From Agrostemma githago (taxonomy: Eukaryota; Streptophyta; Magnoliopsida; Caryophyllales; Caryophyllaceae), in assembly GCA_958450325.1 (NCBI GenBank), contig OY288253.1:60512266-60576265 (forward strand): a stretch of 64,000 bases of DNA, given 5' to 3'. The position numbers were made by a program, and so were the translations under genes. Below are positions 33,104-43,200 of the stretch, one piece after another. The notes under the pieces were generated by a model. It searched no databases. It had not been told where the DNA came from and was given only the letters and a program-made list of their open reading frames with translations. Each line of letters begins with the position of its first letter. Position 1 is the first letter of the stretch.

Positions 33104-36049
33104 ATGGTGTTTCTGAAGAGTTGGAGGGAAGGTTGTGATGAATATTTATCCATCATAGGTCGCAGGGAGAATGACGCTGCATCTGGACTCTGTTTTCCTG
33201 CTCGTCTGTCCCTGCGTTCGTTAGTAGGCGGGGCGGCTGACATCACCAAAAAGGATTTTCCGGAGAAAATGTCGATGAAGATAGATCCTAAACAACCTGA
33301 TGCTAAATCGTGTTACCTTTTGCAGAGTGTTGTGAAGATGAAGGATGAGCTGCCTTCTACTTATCCGCTTCTTGGGCGCAGAATTATTGACGGGGACGTA
33401 AGATGGGGATCCTACAACTTCAGAATCCAGGACGAACCAATTTTCATTCCAAGATATTTAGAGTGGACTGAAGATGTACTTGCCCGGTTCAAGGGTATTA
33501 TTTCGTCAGCTTCTCTCCACTCGGCGATATATGCTTCTTTGTATTCTTATGATAAGAACCTTCACGTGATGCGTGCCTTTTGCGAAGGATGGTGCCCCAT
33601 TACTAACACGCTCCACACCAAGGCGGGGAATTTTCTATTTCATTATATGATTTGCGCAAGCTTGGAGGCCTGACTGTCGTGGGAGAAATATATGATGAAA
33701 CGGTATCACCATTGAGCACTTTAAGGGCAAAGGATGCGAACAACAAGTATATACTTCCTAGCACGTGTGAGATCTTGCTTGAGGCATTTTACCATCTTGA
33801 CAGGAGATCGACAGTCCGAGGTGAAGTTCCTGCTAAAAAGTGGATCAATTTTTGGTGCAAGAAAGAGAAGGTATACTCGTCGCGAGAAAAGAGGCGGGAG
33901 ACGAAGAATGCACCTAAAACTCCACAAAATCCCAATGATGAGATCAAGTCTCGTCCTCCTGATGAGTGGACAGAGGAAGAGCATGCGGTGTTCAAAAAAC
34001 TGAGGATTAACGACTCTCGACGTACCAAGGTTTACTTGGCCGCGTATTTGTCATGTTGGTTATGTGCATTTGTTTTACCGGAGCATACTGACCGACTAAT
34101 CAGACCTACCACCTTTGTGATCGCGAGCTTGATGGCAGAGGGTCGAGTCTTTAGTTTGGCGATTTCAGTCTTGGCTAGCATTTACCGGGGTCTAAACGAT
34201 ATAGTTACATATTCCAATCCTGGGTATGCCAAGTTATTTTTTCCAGCCCATTACCTTTATGCATGGACCACTCACTACTTCAGCACACATCATGCTATGG
34301 AACCTGCTCCTTATGGCCCTACCATGGCAAGGTATTCCCTCGGAGTAAAAAGGACTGACGCTGTTGGGGCTCGAAAGCTAATTCATGAAGGAGCTAATGT
34401 CAACCAGAGGCGCTTCATACAAAACAGAAAGGATTGTAATGTTTTGTTGGACAACGGGAGCCTCAAAAATTTTGAACTCGATTATTTTGCCTCGATGCGT
34501 TCTTCGTACTTGTGTCTGCGTTTAGGTGATGCTTTTCATGTTGAACCTTATAACCCTCATCGATTTAGCAGAAAATTCGGCTTTTGTCAGGATATTCCTG
34601 GTCTGCTAGATTGTGGCTCTAACAAAAGAAAGTCTACGCGCATTGAGGCGTTGAGGTATTGGAGATTAATCTTGTTTACAGGAAGCATGGTCCAAGTTCA
34701 TCTCCCTAGTCCGGTACTCGATTGGCAAGAATGTGTCACTCCTGGCTTCACCAAGTGGTGGGAAGTGAAATGTCCGAACGATTTGAGGGATAATGCAAAA
34801 ATTCTCATTCGTAGCACTGATAGTGATCCCCAAAAACCAAGGAAACGACATCTGCAAAGAGATACTGCCGATCAGCCTCAGGAGCAAAGAAGGAAATTAC
34901 AATCTGAAGTTGTCGTTGTAAGATTGGATGAACATGCTGAAGAGGATGATCGACATAGTGATGGAGATTCCGAGGTCGATCCTAAACACGATCGTCGAGG
35001 AAGAAAGGAGACTCGTGCCCCCGTTACGAGTAACCTCAGGCTGGATACCCAGATATTTGATGGAGTCCGTAGTGGTTCGTGTATGCCGTCACAGACACTG
35101 GTAACTTTTTTTTTGACATTGGTAACTTTTTTTATGTGTTTTCTCACTTCCTTACCCACTCTCAGGAGGGTGACTTGGAGTTGGAGTTGGCTGGGATCCC
35201 TGAGGAACATTATTTGATGCAACCAAACGCACGACCGGGGAAAGAAAAACAGCTTGTCATGCTTGATAAATCTGCGCCCTTGGAAGGTTGCCCTACTCCA
35301 TCTTCTCATGGTAGCTAGACTGGAAGTTCTTTTGATGCCGTAGATGGACCACCCTCAGTGGAGAGGCTTCCAAGTGTAGGCAGGAAGTGCAAAAAACTTT
35401 GCATGTCCCGACCAAGCCCATTGCTCTGTCTTCTTGCTCTATGACCTCGTTTCGGCCAGCCTCCCCGTATGGGGGAGTATTTGAAAAAGCAGTGCGCGAA
35501 GTTCGTTCGACATTTCTTACGGTGTTGAAGAATGCCAGTTGGTCTAAAGTAGGCGAGGTGTCTATGCGGGCCAAAGATTGTTATGCAAGCATGCGACGAC
35601 TTCAAGGAGACTCTTCTTCGTTGCGGGCTGAAGTTGACTTTTATGTGAGTGCAGTTAATCCCTATCTTGCGCTTGAGAGGCAAACATCGAAATGTCACCA
35701 ACTCGAGGATAGAAAACTTGCATTACATAAGAAAATGGAGCAAACCAAATCACTTGAAGATAAAGTAAAAGAGGAGCATCAGGCGGACTTGAAGCTTTCT
35801 GTTACTCATGAGAAGATTGTGCATCTTGAGGCCCAGCTTAAACTGGCGCGGGAGGAGGAAAGTTTACTGCAAGCTATCGTGACAGCAAAAGACGGAACTC
35901 TGAATTCACTGCGGACAGAATTTCAGGGTGCAATCAGATCACTAGAGGAGCTTGAAAACATTCTTGTTCCAACTGCCGAAGAACAGGCTATGATTGAAGA
36001 GCAGCAAAGGGAACTGGAGGCGCTGCGTGCCTCCTTTGATACCGACTAG
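33104..36049 (+). pseudogene. Plant-mobile-domain protein encoded antisense in the Tat element, with intron
   Basis: Resembles the aminotransferase-like plant mobile domain (PMD) family carried by some gypsy elements and by host proteins such as MAIN/MAIL1; the molecular function in elements is unknown. Blocks: EWTEDVLARF, MRAFCEGWCPITNTLHTKAG, YDLRKLGGLTVVGEIYDE, TKVYLAAYLSCWLCAFVLPE, FVIASLMAEGRVFSLAISVL, FPAHYLYAWTTHYF. A basic/acidic linker and a C-terminal coiled coil (35730-36040; Glu/Lys/Leu-rich heptads) follow. A 65-bp intron (35101-35165, GTAACT...CTCAG) keeps the frame when removed. Lesions: a one-base deletion in a G run at about 33628, TAG at 35316-35318, and a frame change near 35390. 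It reads opposite to integrase, as known for some Tat extra ORFs. Confidence 0.78.
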
Positions 36050-36744
36050 TAATAACCTAGGATGTTTAATCATTTCCTTTCTTTGTACTCCCTCCGTTCC
36101 AATGAATTGTTTGTCTTTATTTTTGGCACCAAGGGCAAGAGATCCAATTAGAAGGTGACATGTGGAGTCAAGAGTCAAATTACACATAAAAAGCATTCCT
36201 AAAATAGAAAGGCAAACAATTCATTGAGACGCCCCAATATGGAATAGGCAAACAATTCATTGGAACGGAGGGAGTAGTTCCATAGAATATAGTCTTACTG
36301 CTTCATTAGTGACTCTCGTCATGTTTGTTTGTTTCTTTGCAACGCCTCCTTTGTTTGGATTCACAACTTCAAATTTTATAACAAAGTTTATTTAGCCGTT
36401 CACAGTTTAAGCTCTTGCGGGCCAGGAGCATTGCTTTATTTTTATTTTATTTTATTTTGGGGGGGGGGGGCTGCACTTGAGCTATATGTTCACCCAAGCT
36501 GCCTACGTACTCGCAAAACAAAATAATGCTTTACAAGATCAAGCCAACGTAGTTCGGTAAAGGAATTGGTTATTTGCTTGGTGGTGTGGCTGCACTCAAG
36601 CTACATGTTCACTCGAGCCGCCTACGTACTTGCAAAACACAGATGATATTTTACAAGATCAAGCCGACGTAGTTCATGGGATATTTTTGTGGTTTTTTTT
36701 GTGTGCAGTTTAACCTCTTGCTTAGGAGTGTTTAGCGTGGAGAT
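36050..36744. other. Spacer between antisense ORF and integrase
   Basis: Contains a Stowaway MITE (listed separately), a G11 run near 36461, and a two-copy repeat (36470-36545 and 36587-36678) with CTGCCTACGTACTCGCAAAA / CCGCCTACGTACTTGCAAAA followed by ACAAGATCAAGCC. No gene. Confidence 0.7.
36088..36274. mobile_element. Stowaway MITE
   Basis: CTCCCTCCGTTCCAATGAAT at left with its reverse complement (ATTCATTGGAACGGAGGGAG) at right, flanked by TA (36086-36087 and 36275-36276). The 187-bp length and TA duplication are Tc1/mariner-Stowaway features. Confidence 0.92.
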
Positions 36745-37796
36745 TTAAGAATAGTAGCGTTTAAGAAATTTCCCATTGATCGGGCCTACGCGCACACCAT
36801 CTTCATCTACAACTTTGTATGCACCATTTGTGTAGACTTCTCGCACCACATATGGACCATCCCACTTGGCGGTGAATTTTCCTACCGGCTTGTGAGAAGT
36901 AATGATCGGCCTTTGTACTGCAAGGACCAAATCTTCTACTTGGAAGGAACGAGGACGCACCTTTTTATTGAACGCTCTTGACAGCCGTGCCTGGTAACAT
37001 TGAAGTTTTTGTTGGGCTTGGAGCCTCTTTTCATCGAGAGCCTCTAGCTCTTCTAGTCGCAACTTATCGTTTTCATCTTCTGTAAGTCCTTCTTGAATGG
37101 TTATGCGCAACGATGGGATATGCAACTCCAGGGGCAACACAACTTCTACTCCATATACCAATGCATACGGGGTCGCTTGAGTTGGCGTTTTGTATGTGGT
37201 GCGATATGCCCATAAAGCTTCACCGACTTTTTCATGCCAGTCTCGTTTTGACTTTGCCACCACTTTTCTTAGCAGGTTACAAAGTGTCTTATTGAAGGCT
37301 TCGGCTAGACCACTCACATGAGCATTGTACATTGAAGACTTGTATTGTTTGAACTTGAACTTTTCTGCTAGGCTTGTCACCAATTGGTTGACAAATGGCT
37401 TCCCATTATCGGTTATGATGCGTTGTGGTACACCATACCTGTAGATGATTTGAGTTCGGATGAAGTCCACAACATTTTCTTTCTTCACTTCTCGTAATGT
37501 GACTAGCTCTGCCCACTTTGAGAAGTAGTCAGTACCGGCGAGAATGTACTCATGTCCATTGGAAGCCTTGGGAGTGAGTGGTCCAACAACGTCGAGTCCC
37601 CAGGCTTCGAAAGGCCATGAAGAGACGGTAGGATACAATGGCTCCGGCGGCTGATGTATGAAGTTTGCGTTGAATTGGCATGCGCCACATTTTCTTGCGA
37701 AGTCTATGCAATCTTGCACCATGGAAGGCCAGTAGCATCCCATTCTTTTGACGCGATCATAAAGTTTTGGACCTGACTGGTTCTTTTGACGCAATT
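36745..37796 (-). pseudogene. Tat integrase, N-terminally truncated
   Basis: A continuous - strand frame ending at the stop at 36745. Visible: the last Cys pair of the zinc domain (CGACQ), first Asp in EAWGLDVVGPL, second Asp in RIITDNGKPF, Glu in NAHVSGLAEAFNKTL, WAYRTTYKTPTQATPYALVY, and a C-terminal module KFTAKWDGPYVVREVY. These are Tat/Ogre-lineage features. The N-terminal zinc domain is cut: upstream codons run straight into the LTR-like block at 37797, and the first few ORF residues (37806-37797) are LTR sequence. HVSGLAEA where relatives have NGQAEA may weaken the active-site loop. Protease, RT and RNase H are missing. Confidence 0.85.
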
Positions 37797-38286
37797 TGTA
37801 AAACATAAAATTTCACACCTGCGATAATATAATAACAGATACAAAATAATATGGAATACAAGTTTTATTTGATAACTGAAAGATTGAGCGTTACAACTTT
37901 CGTTGATCTCTTGATTCCATCTCGAAGCTAGGGTTTTGATATTTCTACGGGGTCTTATCGACTTAGATCCGTAGGGGAAGATGGGGTCTTTTTTGTGACT
38001 TATTCCATTTACGTAGTAGGATGATGGGGTCGTGTTTGAGACTTATTCCATCTGACCTCCAATTTGGTAGTAGGATGATGGGGTCGTGTTTGAGACTTAT
38101 TCCATCTGACCTCCTCTAGACCCTAGATGAAGATCTATATTTATAGTTAGATAGTTTAGGGAGTAAGCTAAGAATATTCTAAAGCATCTAAGATATTGTC
38201 ACAATATTTATTGGTAATTATCAATAAATACTAAAGATATTATTCCTAAATAGATACTGAAATAATATAAAATTTTGGTGTCTACA
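37797..38286 (-). repeat. Miniature-element LTR, copy A
   Basis: On the - strand TGTAGACACCAAAATTTT...ATTTTATGTTTTACA, 490 bp. Nearly the same as 38457-38899, with a 30-40-bp internal duplication (TAGTAGGATGATGGGGTCGT repeated, 38018-38098) and small indels. It abuts the integrase remnant. Confidence 0.85.
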
Positions 38287-38456
38287 AATGCCCCCTCGAG
38301 ACTTGTTGTTGAGACATCGAAGTCAGTTGCAACTTTGTTGCGAAACTTTGTAGAAAGACTTGAGGTCGATTTTGTTTGCCCCCATGACTTCTACAGATTT
38401 GGATCCTTCGAGATTGGAGATGAAGAGCGAAAATCTTCACGTCGGGTTCACCAATT
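38287..38456 (-). other. 170-bp leader unit 1 (PBS to PPT)
   Basis: On the - strand starts AATTGGTGAACCCGACGTGA (PBS position) and ends CTCGAGGGGGCATT (PPT position). The - strand is open throughout (GEPDVKIFALHLQSRRIQIC...), as in unit 2. Confidence 0.75.
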
Positions 38457-38899
38457 TGTAAAACATAAAATTTCACACCTGCGATAATATAATAACAGAT
38501 ACAAAATAATATGAGAACAAGAGTTTTATTTGATAATCGAAAGATTGAGCGTTACAACTTCCGTGGATCTCTTGATTCCAATCTTGAAGGTAGGATTTTT
38601 TGATATTACTACGGAGGTCTTATCGACTTGAATTCCGTAGGGGGAAGATGAGGTCTTTTTTGTGACTTATTTCATTTACCTACAATTTGGTAGTAGGATG
38701 ATGGTGTCGTTTTGAGACTTATTCCATCTGACCTCCTCTAAACCCTAGATGGAGATCTATATTTATAGTTAGATAGCAAGCTAAGAATATTCTAAAGCAT
38801 CTAAGATATTATCACAATACTTATTGATAATTATCTCTAAATACTAAAGATATTATTCCTAAATAGATACCAAAATAATATAAAATTTTGGTGTCTACA
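38457..38899 (-). repeat. Miniature-element LTR, copy B
   Basis: 443 bp with the same ends as copy A. Together with leader unit 1 and copy A it forms a complete LTR-PBS-PPT-LTR unit with no coding region. Confidence 0.85.
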
Positions 38900-39071
38900 A
38901 ATGCCCCCTCGAGACTTGTTGTGGAGACTTCGAAGTCGGTTGCAACTTTGTCTCGAAACTTTGTAGAATGACGTGAGGTCGATTTTGTTTGCCCCCATGA
39001 CTTCTACAGATCTGGATCCTTCGAGATTGGAGATGAAGAGCGAAAATCTTCACGTCGGGTTCACCAAAATT
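38900..39071 (-). other. 172-bp leader unit 2 (PBS to PPT)
   Basis: About 10 substitutions from unit 1, with the same PBS-like and PPT-like ends. Joins LTR copy B to the large Tat LTR. Confidence 0.75.
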
Positions 39072-39691
39072 TGTAACCACAAATTTTGTATCGCAGCTAA
39101 CTGAAATACAAAACAAGGAAACAAATAAATTTTATTAATTATTTATCAAAAGTTCGTGTGCAATCTCTAATGTATCCTTTGATTCTAACGCCGTTTAGGG
39201 AACACGTGTACGCGGTACACGTGAGGGACGCGTGTGTAGCTGACTTGTACTGCCTTGCGCGCGTTGTAATTTGATATTCTCGAGAGGGTCGCTTGGACTT
39301 GAATCTACCCTGAATGTTTGAATTTGTCTTGGATCTTCTGACGGCTTGCGACGGATTTGATGGAGAGCTTGTAGCGACTTATGGTCTTTTTCTCTCTGGA
39401 TCTTTTCTTCAGAATTTTTTCATTCTTCAAATGAATGAGAAGAGTTCTATTTATAGAATTTTAATTCTCCTTGGTGGACTTTTGTAGTCACAGGCCCATT
39501 TATGGGCTTATGAGTGACATTGACCCAATTTGTCTTCTTTTCGGGTTTAATGATCCAAATAAGCTAATCTGTAATCTGGATCGACCCATATTTTATTTAC
39601 TCGGGACAAAATAACTAAATTGAGCTAAAATTTCGTATTAACTCAAAATAATTAATTAATTTAATTTATTTGACACTTTAATAAATTTTTA
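39072..39691 (-). repeat. 5' LTR of the Tat element
   Basis: 620 bp homologous to 30292-30842. Carries the TATA box missing from that copy. Its outer end stops at TTTTTA, without the GTGCCTACA that finishes the other LTR, so the element's 5' extremity has been lost or replaced. Confidence 0.85.
39446..39457 (-). promoter_or_regulatory. TATA box of the Tat 5' LTR
   Basis: TCTATAAATAGA on the - strand, upstream of the expected start of the leftward element transcript. Confidence 0.65.
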
Positions 39692-40209
39692 TATGGGAAT
39701 GACTATTGCATATGACTTGTGGTAGTGATGAGTGGACACGTGTCACACATGAGTTATTAAAAACTTTAAATATTGAATGGATAAGCCTTTAATAATCACT
39801 GCTAGTCCGATACACCCGAGACATTAGTGTTATACTCGTATTAGTTAAAAATGTTGTCTTAGACACATTTAGTCATAGTATAACATATAATAAAATGTAA
39901 AAAGCACAAAATATAGATATAAAACCTTCTAAAACAAAAATTGACCGATACGGCCGATACAAGCTCCGCAACAGATAAGAGTGATTGTGCGATGCCGCGA
40001 CCGAAACCGCGATAAAGGAAGCTACTGTGGGCTGGTATTAGGTTTTGTAGAAAAGTTACTCTGTAGATTGGCATAAGAATCAAAGTATTGGAGAAGGGAA
40101 TTGGTCATCATCCTTATCGATCGATGAGAGGCCATAGCTGGATTTGAAATCATATAATATCGTAATTTTGCAGGAAAAGTGTATCAGAAATCATTGGGTG
40201 GGTGAATAT
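39692..40209 (+). other. Upstream region of EI24
   Basis: Presumed promoter/5' UTR of the EI24 gene. No clear TATA box seen. TTTTGCAG/G at about 40174 looks like a 3' splice site, so a 5' UTR intron is possible. A CGATACGGCCGATAC word (39947) recalls the CGGCCGA repeats at 29885. Confidence 0.4.
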
Positions 40210-43200
40210 ATGGCAATTAGTAATGGAGGAATTGGAGTAGCAGTTATAGTCGTAGGGGCAAAATTGATACAAGGATCCCGTTTATGGTTGTATGGCTTGA
40301 AGGAAGCATGCTCTCTCCACAAACCCCTCATCTTCTGCTACAGGTACCCTCCTTCTTCTATCATCTTTCTTTCAAATACTGTATGTCATAATCTTACTTG
40401 ATATTACAGGTCCAGGAACCTCTCAATCCGGACTGCTCAATGCTTCCTCTTCAACGGTTTCATTTTTCTGGGCAGGTAACCCCTACCCTACCCTTGTTTT
40501 CTAGGGCTTCTTTCCGCTTCAACTTATCTACACTATTCAATGCCCATTGTTGTTGATTCATTTTCGCCCTTTCCATTCCGGATTCAAGTAAAGCTGTCAA
40601 GTTAGTATTATATGCATCATGGATGTGTATAGGTCATGATTCTAGTGGCGCTTTGGATAATGCGAACGACCCATCTATGTTATTGCATTCTTTTTTTTCA
40701 TACGAGCCCTCAGGTCTAGTTGCCCAGCATTGTGGCTGTTTGGATCGAATATAGCAAAATTATGGGCTGCGTGTGTTAGTCAAATATTTGCCACAACACC
40801 CACATATTGAAACTCATGATTACAGCTTGTGTTATTGACTACGAGTATATGGGCTATAATATCATTTGTTTTGTCACTATTTGTCAGTCTACTTAGCTAA
40901 ACAAATTTTCGCAGCAACCTTAGACATACAACGATTAGAAGCATGTCATTGTAAAACCGTCTTATAGTACAAGTTTATCTCGTTTGTCAGCCATACAATC
41001 TTATTTTTTAGGGCATGTGCTTTTCAAACTTATATTAGTTCATAATTTATTTTTCCCGATTTTTCATATATTTATAAGAGAAAACATTGATTAAAGGATG
41101 CCAAAGGGGACACACATGTATAAATGGACACTATGGGGCGATGCCCGTATTTTATGAGAAATAAGTATTCTATCTACCAAAATGAAGACAGCCAAGGGCA
41201 TGTGGCTCCAGCAATATAACACCTTCACAAAGTGAAATTTTATTGTTGATGCGTAGGAGCAATATTTCCAAATAGTTAAAGGAATCATAATTCAAATTTC
41301 GGCAGCCCTTTTTCATTCTTCTATTCTAGATTTCTAGGTCGTGCGAACATTCTTATTCTTAAAGGATAACCCAACACAGGCCAGATATAGAAAATGTTAT
41401 ATTATAAAAAGATAAGGCATAAGGATAAGAGATCAAGAGATGATCTATATGCTATCCTCTCCAACACAAGGCTAGCTAGAACAAATCCTCACTTCTTCAT
41501 TTTATATTGCATAGGGATTTTCCCCTTTACTTTTGCCAAGCACAAAATGTGTTAGAAGTAGCCATGAACTCCTAATCTCATTGGTGATGATGAAAAGAGT
41601 TGCTGGTTGTTCGATCCATAATTCAGTTTTATGCTTACCTGAGAATGTTTTCCAAATCTACAAACTCTGCTTGGCCATTTTGCATAATTGGATCTTTCAT
41701 TGCGGTGTTGTATGCTTTTATTTTTTTAATTATTTATTAAATAAGCACTTCTTTTATATACAGATTATCTTTTGCTGTGCTTTGTGAGTGTTGTGACACA
41801 TCTTATGCTTTTAGTGAAGAATCTTTCAATTTTTATTGCAGTGTAACTATAATGAAATCATTACTCATTCCGATATTGCAATCAATATTGCCAGATGAGT
41901 GTCCACATACAATCGTCAAAGAAGTATGGCAATGTGGAGCAATGCGTCAATTCTACTCAACAGAGCGTAGTTTTCTTGAAAATCTCATCTATGTGAGTGG
42001 TTTTCAACTATTAGTTGGTTACTATGTAGATGTGTGTCTATTCAGCAGTGTCAATTTTTTTGTCAAAAATGTTAAGAGCTAGGAATGTCCACTTGACCTA
42101 GAATAAAGAGTCAAGTAGGTCTATTTAGGGAGAAGATCACAACTCTAATCTAACGACGGAAACTTAGTTCATATTTTTCGTCCGCAAATAAGTGTCCAAG
42201 AATTGCTACTTGGAGGCAAAACCTATAAATAATTAAAATATTTGTAATTATTAAAAAAATTGTGAAAATGAATACTCCCTCCGAGTTCTTCATCATTGAC
42301 ACATACGGAGTATTTCTTTTTTGAGTTGAGTTTGATCCTTTTCCCTCTTTCCATTTTAGGCTATAAATGTGTGGTTCATCCATTTCTCTCTCTTCCTCCT
42401 TTTTTGATTCACCATTTTCCCTTCCATATTTTTCACCTTAAAAGCTGTGTTACTCCGACACGGCTGTCGGTGGCCGTGTCCCATGTCGACACGACACGGC
42501 TGCAGACATGACATGGGACACGTGTCAGACACACCCTTAGTAGACACGACACAGACACGGCGAAGGAGGAGAGAGCAAAACATGCATAGGGTACACGATA
42601 AGAGCTTACCTTGTCCTTCATATTTTCATGGTAGAGAAGATTTGATTTTCTGGAGTGAATGACAGAGGACTTGAGGAGTTGAAGAAAGAAGATGAACAAT
42701 GGTTTATGAAAATGAAAAAAAAAAAATGGAAGTATGTGTATATTCAATGGAAGAAGATGAACGGTGGTTTGTTTATGGGGAAGAGGCAGTCTATTTCTTG
42801 ATAATAGTATGAGTAATAAATAGAATAAAGAATAGTTCACAGGTATAGTGCCCTTACGTCATTATGACTAAAGGGTAACACACTAATACCTATAGGATAT
42901 TACTCCCCATGGTTTCATATTGACCTTTATGTAATGTTTTGTTTTTTTAATTATTTTTAAGTTAGTTTCATAGGATCTTTTTAAGTTTAAGAACATAGAT
43001 ATTTAGTGTTGTGTCTGCTAACTTGGTTAAGACACACCGTTGACCGTGTCAACGTATCCTAAAATTTCAAAAATTATGTGTTGACACGTGTCTACGAGTG
43101 TGAGTAACAGAGCTTAAAAGTAAATGGGTCAATGATAAGAACTAAGAGGGAGTATATGTTATTAGCATTAGTATTACATGAAGAGATTAAAAATGAAGGA

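Larger units (their letters stand above)
30292..39691 (-). mobile_element. Tat-lineage LTR retrotransposon, internally deleted
   Basis: Homologous LTRs bound it (30292-30842 and 39072-39691) and it reads leftward: 5' LTR at right, tandem miniature LTR/leader block, integrase remnant (37796-36745), antisense plant-mobile-domain ORF (33104-36049, + strand), a 61-bp minisatellite, PPT, and 3' LTR at left. Gag, protease, RT and RNase H are absent, so it is non-autonomous. The right LTR lacks its outermost 9-10 bases and no TSD was found. Confidence 0.8.

Noticed and set aside
35293..35701. Minus-strand ORFs opposite the antisense PMD ORF
   Set aside because: They overlap the coiled-coil and linker frames on the + strand and have no domain; they are shadows.
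40144..40209. Longer N-terminus for EI24
   Set aside because: A 3' splice-like TTTTGCAG lies inside the extension, and the protein from 40210 already starts like family members.
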